In this document: positions 27,177 to 36,265 of the stretch, piece after piece
How positions within the stretch are numbered: position 1 is the stretch's first letter
Layout of the letters: every line of letters begins with the position of its first letter
Assembly: GCA_934270705.1 (NCBI GenBank)
Contig: CAKQQG010000011.1
Location: forward strand, 1-36,265
Source of the DNA: an uncultured Oxalobacter sp.
GTDB lineage: Bacteria > Pseudomonadota > Gammaproteobacteria > Burkholderiales > Burkholderiaceae_D
Length of the DNA stretch: 36,265 bases
Direction: 5' to 3'
Position numbers and translations under genes: made by a program
Notes under the pieces: model-generated
Seen by the model: the letters and a program-made list of their open reading frames with translations, nothing else
Database searches by the model: none
What the model was told of the DNA's origin: nothing

Positions 27177-27203
27177 AAAGGGCGGGTGTTACCGCCCTTT
27201 TTT
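27177..27203. terminator. Bidirectional terminator between recX and lgt
   Basis: GGGCGG (27180-27185) pairs with CCGCCC (27192-27197), flanked by AAA and a six-T run (27198-27203), so the stem is followed by T on the plus strand and by a shorter T stretch on the minus strand. It would end recA-recX transcripts. The last codons and stop of lgt lie within it. Confidence 0.88.
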
Positions 27204-27995
27204 ACGTGCGTATGCGTAAGACAGATACAAGGCAAACAATCCGATGAAGATCATGGGGACGGAGAGCATTTGTCCAGCGGAAATGGTCATGCCTGCAAAA
27301 GAAACTTCGTAATCTGGGGTACGGAAATATTCCGTAAAGAAACGTGCCGCGCCATACAGAAAAGCGTACATGGCGCTGACGGCGCCAAGCGGACGTTCCT
27401 TGCGCGCGTAAAGCCAGATCAGGACGAATATCAGTACACCGTCAATTAGAGCCTGATAAAGCGGCGAGGGGTGGCGCGGCAACATATCGACATTCGGCCA
27501 GATCATGGCCCATGGCAGCGAGGGGTCGGCGACTCTGCCGGGCAGTTCGGCATTGATGAAATTGCCCAGTCGCCCGGCGGCGTATCCCAGCGGGATCAGC
27601 GGTGCGATCAGGTCAAGTGTCGCAAGGATATTCCGGTGGTTCTTGCGGCACCATAGCCATGCGGCGATGACGACGCCCAGACAACCGCCGTGATAAGACA
27701 TGCCGCCATGCCAGACGGCGAATATTTGTGACGGATGGGAAAAGAAATAGGCCGGGTTGTAGAAAAGCACCTCGCCCAACCGCCCGCCGATGATGACGCC
27801 AAGCACACCGTAAAAGAGCATGTCATCCAGATTTTTGGTTGTCCAGCCTTCACGCATGATATGCGGTTGTTTCAGCCGTATGCGGCCCAGAACCATGAAC
27901 AGGACAAAGGCCAGCAGATACATAAGACCGTACCAGTGGACGGAGAGCGGTCCGATGGAAAAGGCGACAGGGTTGGGTAACGGATGTATGAGCAT
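27189..27995 (-). CDS. lgt: Prolipoprotein diacylglyceryl transferase
   Basis: Lgt moves the diacylglyceryl group from phosphatidylglycerol to the lipobox cysteine of prolipoproteins in the inner membrane; it would act on the LptM-like lipoprotein of this window. The 268-residue protein has about seven membrane segments, the HGGMSYHGG motif (about residues 97-105) and the Lgt signature GRLGNFINAELPGR. ATG 27995 is chosen because residues from the in-frame start at 28058 are not Lgt-like. The final codons (KKGR and stop) are inside the terminator stem. It diverges from ilvD. Confidence 0.95.
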   Translation of the reverse strand: MLIHPLPNPVAFSIGPLSVHWYGLMYLLAFVLFMVLGRIRLKQPHIMREGWTTKNLDDMLFYGVLGVIIGGRLGEVLFYNPAYFFSHPSQIFAVWHGGMSYHGGCLGVVIAAWLWCRKNHRNILATLDLIAPLIPLGYAAGRLGNFINAELPGRVADPSLPWAMIWPNVDMLPRHPSPLYQALIDGVLIFVLIWLYARKERPLGAVSAMYAFLYGAARFFTEYFRTPDYEVSFAGMTISAGQMLSVPMIFIGLFALYLSYAYARKKGR

Positions 27996-28213
27996 GATTG
28001 TTGGATTGGATGGACTGGGGTGTCCATGCTTTTTTACAAGGGTTGAATTTTGGCACATGTTAAGGTTTTTTTGCGGTCTGTGTGTAAATAAAACGCTTTT
28101 TGGGGTATGTGGATGCTAAAAAAATGTGCAGGCATGCATGGACTTTCTGGTGTTTACTTTCCGATTTCGTGTCAAAATATCCCGTTATCGCAAAATAAAT
28201 GGGAGATTTACAC

Positions 28214-30064
28214 ATGCCTCAATATCGTTCCTGGACTTCGACTCACGGAAGGAATATGGCCGGTGCACGCGCTTTGTGGCGTGCGACAGGCGTCAAAGAC
28301 GGCGATTTCGACAAGCCGATCATCGCTGTGGTCAATTCGTTTACCCAATTTGTGCCCGGGCACGTGCATTTGAAGGATCTGGGGCAACTGGTGGCGCGTG
28401 AGATCGAGGCGGCTGGGGGTATTGCCAAGGAATTCAATACCATTGCCGTGGATGACGGTATCGCCATGGGGCATGGCGGGATGTTGTATTCGCTGCCGTC
28501 ACGGGAGCTGATCGCCGATTCTGTTGAATATATGGTGAACGCGCATTGTGCCGATGCCATGGTCTGCATTTCCAACTGCGACAAGATCACCCCGGGAATG
28601 CTGATGGCGTCGCTGAGACTGAATATTCCGACGATTTTCGTTTCCGGCGGTCCGATGGAGGCCGGCAAGCTCATGGGGGTGACGCAAGGTCAGAAGGTCA
28701 TCAAGGTCGATCTGATCGATGCGATGATTCAGGCGGGCAATCCGAACAACAGCGATGAAGTGGTGATGGACTACGAACGGTCTGCTTGCCCGACTTGCGG
28801 TTCCTGTTCCGGCATGTTCACCGCCAATTCGATGAATTGCCTGATGGAAGCGCTGGGTATGGCACTCCCGGGGAATGGTACATTGCTGGCGACGCATGCC
28901 GATCGCAAGGAATTGTTTTTGCAAGCAGCGCGCAAGATTGTGGAAATCACCAAACGGTATTATGAACAGGATGATGCTTCCGTATTGCCGAGAAGCATCG
29001 TGACCAAGTCCGCGCTGGAAAACGCCATGGCGCTGGATGTGGCCATGGGCGGTTCGACCAATACGGTGCTGCATTTGCTGGCGGCTGCAAACGAGGGGGA
29101 AATTCCGTTCGTGATGGCCGATATCGACAGGGTCTCGCGTCGTGTCCCATGCCTGTGCAAGGTGTCTCCTGCCACGCATGATTACTATGTCGAAGATGTG
29201 CATCGTGCCGGCGGGATTCTGGGTATTATGGCGGAACTGAACCGCGCAGGGCTGATCGATCCAGCTACGCGGACGGTTTATGGTACGACGTTGGGTGACG
29301 CAATCGGCAAGTACGATGTCATGACGACGAAAGATGAAGCTGTCCGTACGTTATACAAGGCTGCTCCCGGTGGCGTTAGAACGCAGGAAGCGTTCTCGCA
29401 GAATGCACGCCATGCCGAACTGGACCTGGATCGTGTATCGGGATGTATTCGTGACAGGGCGCATGCCTATACGCAGGATGGCGGTCTGGCGGTATTGCAT
29501 GGCAATATCGCTGAAAACGGTTGCATCGTGAAGACGGCGGGGGTTGATGCCAGCATCATGCAATTTACCGGAAGGGCCCGGATTTTCGAAAGTCAGGAAG
29601 ATACAGTCGAAGCGATTCTGGGCGACCGGATTCATCCGGGCGATGTCATCATCGTCCGTTACGAAGGACCGAAAGGCGGTCCCGGCATGCAGGAAATGCT
29701 GTATCCGACGTCTTATATCAAGTCGAAGGGGCTGGGAACATCCTGCGCCTTGTTTACGGATGGACGTTTCTCTGGCGGTTCTTCCGGTCTGGTGATCGGG
29801 CATGCTTCTCCGGAAGCAGCATCGGGTGGCGCCATCGGTCTGATCGAGGAAGGCGATGAAATCGAAATCGACATTCCTGCACGGAGCATTCATCTGAAAG
29901 TGTCGGATGACGAGTTGAAAAAACGTCGTGAAAAAATGGAAGCCAAAGGCGCAGACGCATGGAAACCGCTCAATCGCAAGCGTCAGGTTTCCAAAGCCTT
30001 GCAGATGTATGCCGCCATGGCGACTTCGGCAGACCGTGGCGCGGTCAGGGATATTTCCAGATGA
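28214..30064 (+). CDS. ilvD: Dihydroxy-acid dehydratase
   Basis: IlvD dehydrates dihydroxy-acids to 2-keto acids in valine, isoleucine and leucine synthesis. The 616-residue protein carries cluster-binding cysteines in [10 protein letters not shown] (C122) and [10 protein letters not shown] (C192, C195, C198) and the signature [12 protein letters not shown] (79-90). Where enzymes with a stable [2Fe-2S] cluster have a first cysteine, this one reads [11 protein letters not shown], like the oxygen-sensitive E. coli enzyme. GGGAGA at 28200-28205 fits ATG 28214; five upstream in-frame residues overlap that site. A terminator follows the stop. Confidence 0.96.
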   Translation: MPQYRSWTSTHGRNMAGARALWRATGVKDGDFDKPIIAVVNSFTQFVPGHVHLKDLGQLVAREIEAAGGIAKEFNTIAVDDGIAMGHGGMLYSLPSRELIADSVEYMVNAHCADAMVCISNCDKITPGMLMASLRLNIPTIFVSGGPMEAGKLMGVTQGQKVIKVDLIDAMIQAGNPNNSDEVVMDYERSACPTCGSCSGMFTANSMNCLMEALGMALPGNGTLLATHADRKELFLQAARKIVEITKRYYEQDDASVLPRSIVTKSALENAMALDVAMGGSTNTVLHLLAAANEGEIPFVMADIDRVSRRVPCLCKVSPATHDYYVEDVHRAGGILGIMAELNRAGLIDPATRTVYGTTLGDAIGKYDVMTTKDEAVRTLYKAAPGGVRTQEAFSQNARHAELDLDRVSGCIRDRAHAYTQDGGLAVLHGNIAENGCIVKTAGVDASIMQFTGRARIFESQEDTVEAILGDRIHPGDVIIVRYEGPKGGPGMQEMLYPTSYIKSKGLGTSCALFTDGRFSGGSSGLVIGHASPEAASGGAIGLIEEGDEIEIDIPARSIHLKVSDDELKKRREKMEAKGADAWKPLNRKRQVSKALQMYAAMATSADRGAVRDISR

Positions 30065-30081
30065 GCGCTTTTCCGGCTCTG

Positions 30082-30108
30082 AAAATCCCCGCTTCGTGCG
30101 GGGTTTTT
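30082..30108 (+). terminator. Intrinsic terminator after ilvD
   Basis: CCCCGC (30087-30092) and GCGGGG (30098-30103) form a stem with a 5-base loop, followed by five Ts (30104-30108) and preceded by AAAA. It starts 18 bases after the ilvD stop and separates ilvD from argH. Confidence 0.9.
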
Positions 30109-30163
30109 CATAGGTGCACGAGGAAATTGGCGGTGTCTTGTCGTGGTTTCATACGGCTTGTTC

Positions 30164-30169
30164 TATAAT
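30164..30169 (+). promoter_or_regulatory. Candidate -10 element of the argH promoter
   Basis: A perfect TATAAT lies 25 bases before the argH ATG. The best -35 match, TTGTCG at 30138-30143, is 20 bases upstream, which is longer than optimal. The short leader leaves no room for an attenuator, and no ARG box was recognised. Confidence 0.5.
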
Positions 30170-30194
30170 CCAGCCTATTCAACGGGATTTTATT

Positions 30195-31592
30195 ATGAGC
30201 GAACAATCTTCTACAAAAAGTGATGTCTGGTCCGGCCGTTTTTCGGAACCGGTTGATGAATTGGTGCAACGCTATACGGCGTCGGTCACTTTCGACAAGC
30301 GGCTGGCGGAGTTCGATATTCAGGGTTCATTGGCACATGCGGAGATGTTGTGTGCGCAAAAGATACTGAGCGAACAGGATTATGCCGATATCCAGCGGGG
30401 ACTGGCGCAGATACGTGAGGAAATCAGGTCCGGACGGTTCGACTGGCAGATCGCTCTGGAAGATGTGCATATGAATATCGAGCGGCGATTGACCGATCTG
30501 ATCGGCGATGCAGGCAAGCGCTTGCATACCGGCCGCTCCAGGAACGATCAGGTGGCGACGGATATTCGTTTGTATCTCCGGTCCGCGATCGACGATATCG
30601 ATCATCTGTTGCGTCGTTTGTGTAATGCACTGATCGATCTGGCGGAACGCCATTACGATACGATTCTGCCGGGATTTACGCATATGCAGGTCGCGCAGCC
30701 GGTGACGTTCGGTCATCACTTGCTGGCTTATGCGGAAATGTTTTATCGAGATATCGAACGCTTCGCCGATTGTCGCAGACGCGTAAACCGCCTGCCTCTG
30801 GGGGCGGCCGCACTGGCTGGAACGACTTTTCCGATCGACCGCGAACGTGTGGCCAAAACGCTTGGTTTCGAAGATGTCTGCCGCAATTCGCTGGATGCGG
30901 TTTCAGACCGTGATTTTGCGATTGAATTTTGTGCTGCTTCCGCATTGGTCATGACGCATATTTCGCGTCTGTCGGAAGAGCTGATTATCTGGATGAGTCC
31001 GCGGGTCGGTTTTATTGATCTGGCAGACCGTTTCTGTACCGGGTCGTCCATCATGCCGCAAAAGAAAAACCCCGATGTTCCGGAGTTGGCCAGAGGCAAG
31101 ACGGGACGGGTCAACGGTCATCTCGTCGGATTGCTGACGTTGATGAAGGGGCAGCCACTGGCTTACAACAAGGATAATCAGGAAGACAAGGAACCGTTGT
31201 TCGATACGGTGGATACCGTGACCGATACCTTGCGTATTTTCGCCGATATGGTCGGCGCCGTTACCGTACGGCATGAAATGATGCGCAAGGCGGCATTGCA
31301 AGGCTATGCAACCGCAACGGATCTGGCCGACTATCTGGTGAAAAAGGGATTACCGTTCCGTGATGCGCATGAAGCAGTCGCCAGGGCGGTACGCTATTGC
31401 GTGGAAAAAGGGTGCGATCTGAGTGAATTGACGCTGGAACAGATGCGGACGTTCTCCGATCTGATTGAATCCGATGTGCTGAAAGTCCTGACGCTTGAAG
31501 GATCGGTCAGTGCACGGGATCATATCGGAGGGACGGCGCCGGCACAGGTGAAAAAGGCAGTTGCCGCCCTGAAAGAACGGTTGGGCAAGTAA
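30195..31592 (+). CDS. argH: Argininosuccinate lyase
   Basis: ArgH splits argininosuccinate into arginine and fumarate, the last step of arginine synthesis. The 465-residue protein belongs to the aspartase/fumarase superfamily: HTGRSRNDQ at 111-119, the catalytic [14 protein letters not shown] at 162-175, and the signature loop [12 protein letters not shown] at 283-294. ATG 30195 is preferred since the frame upstream crosses the promoter and terminator region. It has its own terminator-bounded position between ilvD and exbB. Confidence 0.97.
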   Translation: MSEQSSTKSDVWSGRFSEPVDELVQRYTASVTFDKRLAEFDIQGSLAHAEMLCAQKILSEQDYADIQRGLAQIREEIRSGRFDWQIALEDVHMNIERRLTDLIGDAGKRLHTGRSRNDQVATDIRLYLRSAIDDIDHLLRRLCNALIDLAERHYDTILPGFTHMQVAQPVTFGHHLLAYAEMFYRDIERFADCRRRVNRLPLGAAALAGTTFPIDRERVAKTLGFEDVCRNSLDAVSDRDFAIEFCAASALVMTHISRLSEELIIWMSPRVGFIDLADRFCTGSSIMPQKKNPDVPELARGKTGRVNGHLVGLLTLMKGQPLAYNKDNQEDKEPLFDTVDTVTDTLRIFADMVGAVTVRHEMMRKAALQGYATATDLADYLVKKGLPFRDAHEAVARAVRYCVEKGCDLSELTLEQMRTFSDLIESDVLKVLTLEGSVSARDHIGGTAPAQVKKAVAALKERLGK

Positions 31593-31599
31593 GTAAGTG

Positions 31600-31618
31600 G
31601 TACAGGGGGCGCCTGTAC
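31600..31618 (+). other. Hairpin between argH and exbB
   Basis: GTACAGG (31600-31606) and CCTGTAC (31612-31618) are perfectly complementary around a 5-base loop, starting 8 bases after the argH stop. An alternative fold pairs two GGCGCC copies (31609-31614 and 31621-area). No T run follows, so termination is uncertain. Confidence 0.45.
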
Positions 31619-31667
31619 TGGCGCCTGCTTGTGCATGAAGGGTAAATGCATTCGTTGGGAGGCCATT

Positions 31668-32276
31668 GTGTTTTATATCATTCAGGCAGCCGGGTGGCCG
31701 ATCTGGTTATTGTTGATTGCCTCGGTTATCGCACTGGCGCTGATTATCGAGCGGCTGTACTATTTGCGGCGAAAAAGGATTTTGCCTGACGGATTGCTGG
31801 ATCAGGTGATCCGTGATTATCGTGACGGTCGTATCGACAATACGGTAATCGCACGGGTTGAAAAGAGTTCTCCGCTGGGAATCGTTCTGGCGACAGGATT
31901 GCAGCATGCCGATGTTTCGCGTGACGATATGCGTGAAGCGATGGAGGATGCCGGTCGTACAGCTGCGTTGCAAATGGAACGTTTTCTGACAACGATCGGG
32001 ACGATTGCGACACTGGCTCCCTTGATGGGCCTGTTCGGAACAGTTGTCGGCATGATTGAGATTTTCGGTTCGCAAAACGCTGTCGGTTCGAATCCCGCAC
32101 AACTGGCGCATGGTATTTCGGTCGCCTTGTACAATACCGGTTTTGGCTTGCTGATCGCAATGCCGACACTGGTGTTTTATCGTCATTTCAGGGCGCTTGT
32201 GGACAGTTTTCTGATCGAGATGGAAAGACAAGCGTCCCGTCTGGTCGAAGTTATTTGCTCGGCTCGCCGTTCCTGA
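31668..32276 (+). CDS. exbB: ExbB/TolQ-family proton-channel subunit
   Basis: ExbB and ExbD form the inner-membrane proton channel that powers TonB-dependent outer-membrane uptake. The 202-residue protein has three membrane segments (about residues 6-26, 106-130 and 150-175), with the family motif APLMGLFGTVVGMIEIF in the second. Start is GTG 31668, set by TTGGGAGG at 31656-31662; the earlier ATG at 31629 lacks support. tonB is absent from the window, and location beside exbD and lpxK is the usual Burkholderiales arrangement. TolQ is the main alternative, less likely given no tolAB nearby. Confidence 0.9.
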   Translation: MFYIIQAAGWPIWLLLIASVIALALIIERLYYLRRKRILPDGLLDQVIRDYRDGRIDNTVIARVEKSSPLGIVLATGLQHADVSRDDMREAMEDAGRTAALQMERFLTTIGTIATLAPLMGLFGTVVGMIEIFGSQNAVGSNPAQLAHGISVALYNTGFGLLIAMPTLVFYRHFRALVDSFLIEMERQASRLVEVICSARRS

Positions 32277-32291
32277 CAGAGGGAGAAAATC

Positions 32292-32717
32292 ATGAATTTC
32301 CGGAAAGGAAAGGCGCATGAAGAACCGGAAATCAATCTGATTCCATTCATCGATGTGCTTTTGGTGATCCTGATTTTCCTGATGGTGACGACAACGTACA
32401 GCAAGTATTCCGAATTGCAGGTGACCTTGCCGACGGCGGCGGCCGAAAATGTTCCGGATCGTCCAGATGAATTGATGGTGACGGTGGATGCTTCAGGGCG
32501 TATCGCAATCGGTCAGGAAACGATCCGCTATGAAAATCCGTCCCAGCTGGCTGCTGAAATGCGCAAGCGAGTCACGTTCGATGAAAACGGCAAAGGACCG
32601 GTGGTTGTGATTTCCGCCGATGGCCAAGCACGTCATCAGAGTATCGTCAACGTCCTCGAGGCTGCCAGACTGGCCGGTCTGGAACGGCTGACGTTTGCGA
32701 CGGTCAAGCCGCAATGA
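32292..32717 (+). CDS. exbD: ExbD/TolR-family proton-channel subunit
   Basis: ExbD is the periplasmic partner of ExbB. The 141-residue protein has a short cytoplasmic start, one membrane helix INLIPFIDVLLVILIFLMV (about residues 14-32) with the essential Asp21 in PFIDV, and a periplasmic domain with VVISADGQARHQSIVNVLEA typical of the ExbD/TolR fold. It follows exbB by 15 bases with GAGGGAGAAA as ribosome binding site, and lpxK starts about 25 bases after its stop. Confidence 0.93.
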   Translation: MNFRKGKAHEEPEINLIPFIDVLLVILIFLMVTTTYSKYSELQVTLPTAAAENVPDRPDELMVTVDASGRIAIGQETIRYENPSQLAAEMRKRVTFDENGKGPVVVISADGQARHQSIVNVLEAARLAGLERLTFATVKPQ

Positions 32718-32742
32718 TATATCTGTTTCGGGAAAGGCGTCT

Positions 32743-33780
32743 TTGAAAACAGCCAAGGTCAGTCATGCGAATTACTGGATGAGCGTCTGGATGCGGCGCG
32801 GGATGGTCGCCAGACTGTTGTGGCCGTTATCGCTTCTGTTCCGTTGCATCGTCGCCTTGCGTCGTCTCGGTTATCGCAAGGGCTGGTTCAAGTCGGTTAG
32901 GTTGCCGGTTCCGGTTGTTGTCGTCGGTAATATTTTTGTCGGCGGTACCGGAAAAACACCGGTCGTGATCTGGCTGGTGGAGGCGCTGAAAAGAGCCGGT
33001 TTTCATCCGGGCGTCATTTCACGGGGATATGGTTCGTCGGGAAAGATACCCGCTGAAGTATTGCATTCATCGAAGCCGTCGGAAACCGGCGATGAACCTT
33101 TGCTGATCGTGCAAAAAACGGGATGCCCGCTGGTGGTGTGTCGAGACCGGCCTGAAGCGGGGCGTTATCTGCTTTCCCGGTATCCGGATGTCGATATCAT
33201 CGTGTCGGATGACGGGATGCAGCATTATGCACTGGAGCGGGATATCGAAATCATGCTCTTCGACAGCCGTGGCGGCGGCAACCAGTGGATGTTGCCGGCC
33301 GGTCCCCTGCGGGAGCCGTTGTCCAGAAAAGGCGATTTCACGATCATCAATGGCAGGAATTATCCTTCTCCGGGTAATCCGATCCATACGCCGGAACTGT
33401 ACCGGATGCAGTTGAAAAGCGATTGGGTCGAAAGCTTGTCTGATCGCAGTTGCCGTATGCGGCTGGCGGATATGCACGGCACGATCGTCGCAGCAGCAGG
33501 TATCGGCAATCCGGCCCGTTTTTTCAATACGTTGCGTCAGGCGGGATTGTCGTTTTCAGAAATGCCTTTGCCGGATCATTTCGATTTTTCATCCAATCCG
33601 TTTGCGCAAGTTCAGGCCGACAGGATTCTGATTACCGAAAAAGATGCGGTGAAATGCGCGCAGATCGCCGGGTTGAAAGACGATGAACGGTTATGGGTGG
33701 TTCCGGTCAGGGTGGAGTTCGATGATAATGAACCGGAACGACGTATTGTGGAGAGATGTCGTGGATGCAAAATTGCTTGA
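32743..33780 (+). CDS. lpxK: Tetraacyldisaccharide 4'-kinase (lipid A biosynthesis)
   Basis: LpxK phosphorylates the lipid A disaccharide precursor at the inner membrane. The protein has an N-terminal hydrophobic helix ([15 protein letters not shown]) and a P-loop in [20 protein letters not shown], then GVISRGYGS and the [15 protein letters not shown] motif of the family. I start at TTG 32743 (345 residues), preceded by GGAAAGG at 32731-32737; alternatives are ATG 32779, or an upstream ATG at 32695 overlapping exbD. Its 3' end overlaps the Trm112 gene by 20 bases. Confidence 0.94.
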   Translation: MKTAKVSHANYWMSVWMRRGMVARLLWPLSLLFRCIVALRRLGYRKGWFKSVRLPVPVVVVGNIFVGGTGKTPVVIWLVEALKRAGFHPGVISRGYGSSGKIPAEVLHSSKPSETGDEPLLIVQKTGCPLVVCRDRPEAGRYLLSRYPDVDIIVSDDGMQHYALERDIEIMLFDSRGGGNQWMLPAGPLREPLSRKGDFTIINGRNYPSPGNPIHTPELYRMQLKSDWVESLSDRSCRMRLADMHGTIVAAAGIGNPARFFNTLRQAGLSFSEMPLPDHFDFSSNPFAQVQADRILITEKDAVKCAQIAGLKDDERLWVVPVRVEFDDNEPERRIVERCRGCKIA

Positions 33781-33967
33781 AATACTGGTATGTCCATTGT
33801 GCAAGGGGCCACTGAAATTCGACAAGGAAAAACAGGAGCTGATATGTCGTGCCGACCGGCTGGCATATCCGATAAGGGATGGTATTCCTATCATGTGGGT
33901 GGATCGTGCCAGATCCATCGATCCGTATCCTGAAGAAAAACCGGTGATGACAGGGGATGAGAAATGA
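33761..33967 (+). CDS. Trm112-family zinc-ribbon protein (YcaR-like)
   Basis: This 68-residue protein starts with GTG 33761, set by GGAGAG at 33750-33755, and reads [20 protein letters not shown]. Cys11, Cys14 and Cys29 form a partial zinc ribbon, followed by [13 protein letters not shown], the Trm112/UPF0434 signature. In eukaryotes Trm112 activates methyltransferases; the bacterial role is not established to my knowledge. The gene overlaps lpxK by 20 bases and kdsB by 4, so all three are translationally coupled, a conserved arrangement. Confidence 0.9.
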   Translation: MDAKLLEILVCPLCKGPLKFDKEKQELICRADRLAYPIRDGIPIMWVDRARSIDPYPEEKPVMTGDEK

Positions 33968-34731
33968 AATCTTTTTATGTGGTGATTCCGGCAAGACTGG
34001 CTTCGACCAGATTGCCCAACAAGCCGTTGGCCGATATCGGTGGCAAACCGATGATCGTCAGGGTGGCGGAGCAGGTACGCCTGTCCGGCGCACTGGACAG
34101 TATTGTAGCGACAGATGATCAGTCCATTGTCGATGCCTGTGACGGTTTCGGTGTTCGTGCGGTGTTGACCCGAAAGGATCATCAGTCAGGAACGGACAGG
34201 ATCGCGGAAGTGTCCATGATGATGGACTGGCCGTCGTCGGCTACGGTGGTCAATGTACAGGGTGATGAACCGTTGATCGATCCGGAACTGATTTCGGCGA
34301 CCGCAGAACTGGTATCCGATACGGTACCGATGGCGACGGCGGCGCACAGGATGGAGCAGCCGGAAGATATTTTCAATCCCAATTATGTCAAGGTCGTGCT
34401 GGACCGTTTCGGCAAGGCGCTTTATTTTTCGCGTGCGCCGATTCCCTGGTATCGGGACGGCTATGCGAAAGCGGAAAAGCGTTTTCCGCAACCGTTCGAT
34501 GCCTTGCGGCATATCGGCATTTATGCGTTTCGCAACGAGTTTCTGAGGACGTATTCATCGTTGCCGGTTTCGCCGCTTGAACAAATCGAATCGCTGGAAC
34601 AGTTGCGGGTGCTCTGGCATGGTTATGCCATTGCGGTACATATCGCTGAAAAAATTCCTGAAGCGGGAGTGGATACGATCGAGGATCTGGAAAGAGTACG
34701 CCGAGTTTTCGATTTGCGTAATCGGGCGTGA
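33964..34731 (+). CDS. kdsB: 3-deoxy-manno-octulosonate cytidylyltransferase
   Basis: KdsB makes CMP-Kdo from CTP and Kdo for the lipopolysaccharide inner core. The 255-residue sequence starts [20 protein letters not shown], followed by [14 protein letters not shown], the nucleotide-binding loop of sugar-nucleotidyl transferases, with [13 protein letters not shown] carrying the metal-binding Asp, and [11 protein letters not shown] later. The ATGA overlap with the Trm112 gene fits coupled translation. With lpxK it makes this operon an LPS core unit. Confidence 0.96.
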   Translation: MKSFYVVIPARLASTRLPNKPLADIGGKPMIVRVAEQVRLSGALDSIVATDDQSIVDACDGFGVRAVLTRKDHQSGTDRIAEVSMMMDWPSSATVVNVQGDEPLIDPELISATAELVSDTVPMATAAHRMEQPEDIFNPNYVKVVLDRFGKALYFSRAPIPWYRDGYAKAEKRFPQPFDALRHIGIYAFRNEFLRTYSSLPVSPLEQIESLEQLRVLWHGYAIAVHIAEKIPEAGVDTIEDLERVRRVFDLRNRA

Positions 34732-35523
<792 letters not shown>

Positions 35524-35587
35524 CACTGGTTGCGTGGGCATCTCGCTTGCCGAACTGAAGTAAACCCCTTTTCCAGAAGGAGGAAAA

Positions 35588-36265
35588 ATGACAGCAGGTT
35601 TGTGGTTTGCGGTTGCATGTGGTGTATTGGCCGTTATATATGGTCTGGTTACACGAAGCTGGATCCTGTCGAAGGATCCGGGCAATGAACGGATGCAGGA
35701 GATTGCCCACGCCATTCAACAGGGTGCAGCAGCCTATCTGGCCCGGCAATATCGGACAATCGGTATTGTCGGGCTTGTTTTGTTTATCGTGATCGCACTT
35801 TTGCCGGGTCTCGGTTTTGCGACGGCGATCGGATTTCTGATCGGCGCCGTTCTTTCCGGTGCATGCGGTTTTATCGGGATGAATGTTTCTGTCCGCGCCA
35901 ATGTCAGGACGGCACAGGCTGCATCAAACGGTATGCAGAGCGCTTTGAACGTCGCGTTCAGAGGGGGCGCCATTACGGGGATGCTGGTGGCCGGTCTCGG
36001 GCTTTTGGGAGTGGCGGTTTTCTATCTGGTTTTGACGTATTTGCCTTCTGCCGATTCACTTTCGCAACATGATCTGATCAAGCCGTTGGTCGGTCTGGCT
36101 TTCGGCGCATCGCTGATTTCGATTTTCGCGCGTTTGGGGGGCGGTATTTTTACGAAAGGGGCCGACGTCGGCGCCGATCTGGTCGGCAAGGTCGAGGCGG
36201 GGATTCCGGAAGATGATCCGCGCAATCCGGCAGTGATTGCCGACAATGTCGTAGACAATGTAGGT
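35588..36265 (+). CDS. hppA: Membrane-bound ion-translocating pyrophosphatase, N-terminal part (partial)
   Basis: This enzyme couples hydrolysis of pyrophosphate to H+ or Na+ export across the inner membrane. The 226 visible residues, about one third of the family length, include four to five hydrophobic segments (for example 5-22, 58-78, 82-100, 128-150, 163-181) and the substrate-binding block [15 protein letters not shown] (189-203), then [12 protein letters not shown]. The strong AGAAGGAGG site sets ATG 35588. The last motif reads NVVDNVG where NVGDNVG is expected (Val222). Ion type and potassium dependence cannot be decided because the diagnostic region lies beyond the window. Confidence 0.94.
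   Translation, partial: MTAGLWFAVACGVLAVIYGLVTRSWILSKDPGNERMQEIAHAIQQGAAAYLARQYRTIGIVGLVLFIVIALLPGLGFATAIGFLIGAVLSGACGFIGMNVSVRANVRTAQAASNGMQSALNVAFRGGAITGMLVAGLGLLGVAVFYLVLTYLPSADSLSQHDLIKPLVGLAFGASLISIFARLGGGIFTKGADVGADLVGKVEAGIPEDDPRNPAVIADNVVDNVG

Noticed and set aside
28059..28213. ilvD leader as a branched-chain amino acid attenuator
   Set aside because: No leader peptide with repeated Leu, Ile or Val codons and no terminator hairpin; only a weak promoter-like pair (TTTACT 28153-28158, AATATC 28176-28181) is visible.

Overview
The window looks like a chromosomal segment of a betaproteobacterium of the order Burkholderiales, most probably family Oxalobacteraceae. I judge this from the wording of the ribosomal proteins, RpoA and SecY, from the overall gene order, and from roughly balanced base composition. 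An anaerobic, Oxalobacter-like member is my best guess. That guess rests on genes missing from familiar neighbourhoods and on remembered family sequences, not on a database search.

Region 1 (1-14488, all plus strand) is the ribosomal and transcription supercluster: the 3' end of tuf, then rpsJ rplC rplD rplW rplB rpsS rplV rpsC rplP rpmC rpsQ (S10 block), rplN rplX rplE rpsN rpsH rplF rplR rpsE rpmD rplO secY infA rpmJ (spc block), and rpsM rpsK rpsD rpoA rplQ (alpha block). It ends in a strong intrinsic terminator. Most junctions are tight or overlapping. The exceptions are tuf-rpsJ, rpsJ-rplC, rpsQ-rplN and rpsK-rpsD, each of which holds inverted repeats; rpsJ-rplC and rpsQ-rplN also hold candidate promoters.

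Region 2 (14548-20368) has cutA on plus, then a minus-strand series: a polyprenol/diacylglycerol kinase-family membrane protein, the ribosome-assembly GTPase engB, lysA, an LptM-like lipoprotein, and a class A penicillin-binding protein (PBP1A). Compared with the arrangement I recall from Ralstonia and Burkholderia, cytochrome/thiol genes near engB, cyaY before the PBP gene, and the pilMNOPQ operon after it are absent.

Region 3 (20510-27174) has a single reading frame fusing shikimate kinase to 3-dehydroquinate synthase (aroK-aroB), then dgt. Convergent to these are xseA and a DUF2889 gene on minus. Then come recA, with a LexA-type box over its promoter region, and recX. A bidirectional terminator follows.

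Region 4 (27189-36265) has lgt (minus) divergent from ilvD, then argH, exbB-exbD, lpxK, a Trm112-family zinc protein, kdsB, adk, and the truncated 5' end of a membrane-bound ion-pumping pyrophosphatase gene (hppA). lpxK/trm112/kdsB overlap and probably form one unit with exbBD for outer-membrane energisation, lipid A and Kdo synthesis.

I see no mobile element, phage, CRISPR, tRNA or rRNA gene. The window is mostly core housekeeping DNA. The points most worth checking are the aroK-aroB fusion, the collapsed neighbourhoods, the structured leaders inside the ribosomal cluster, and a Gly-to-Val difference in a pyrophosphatase signature motif.
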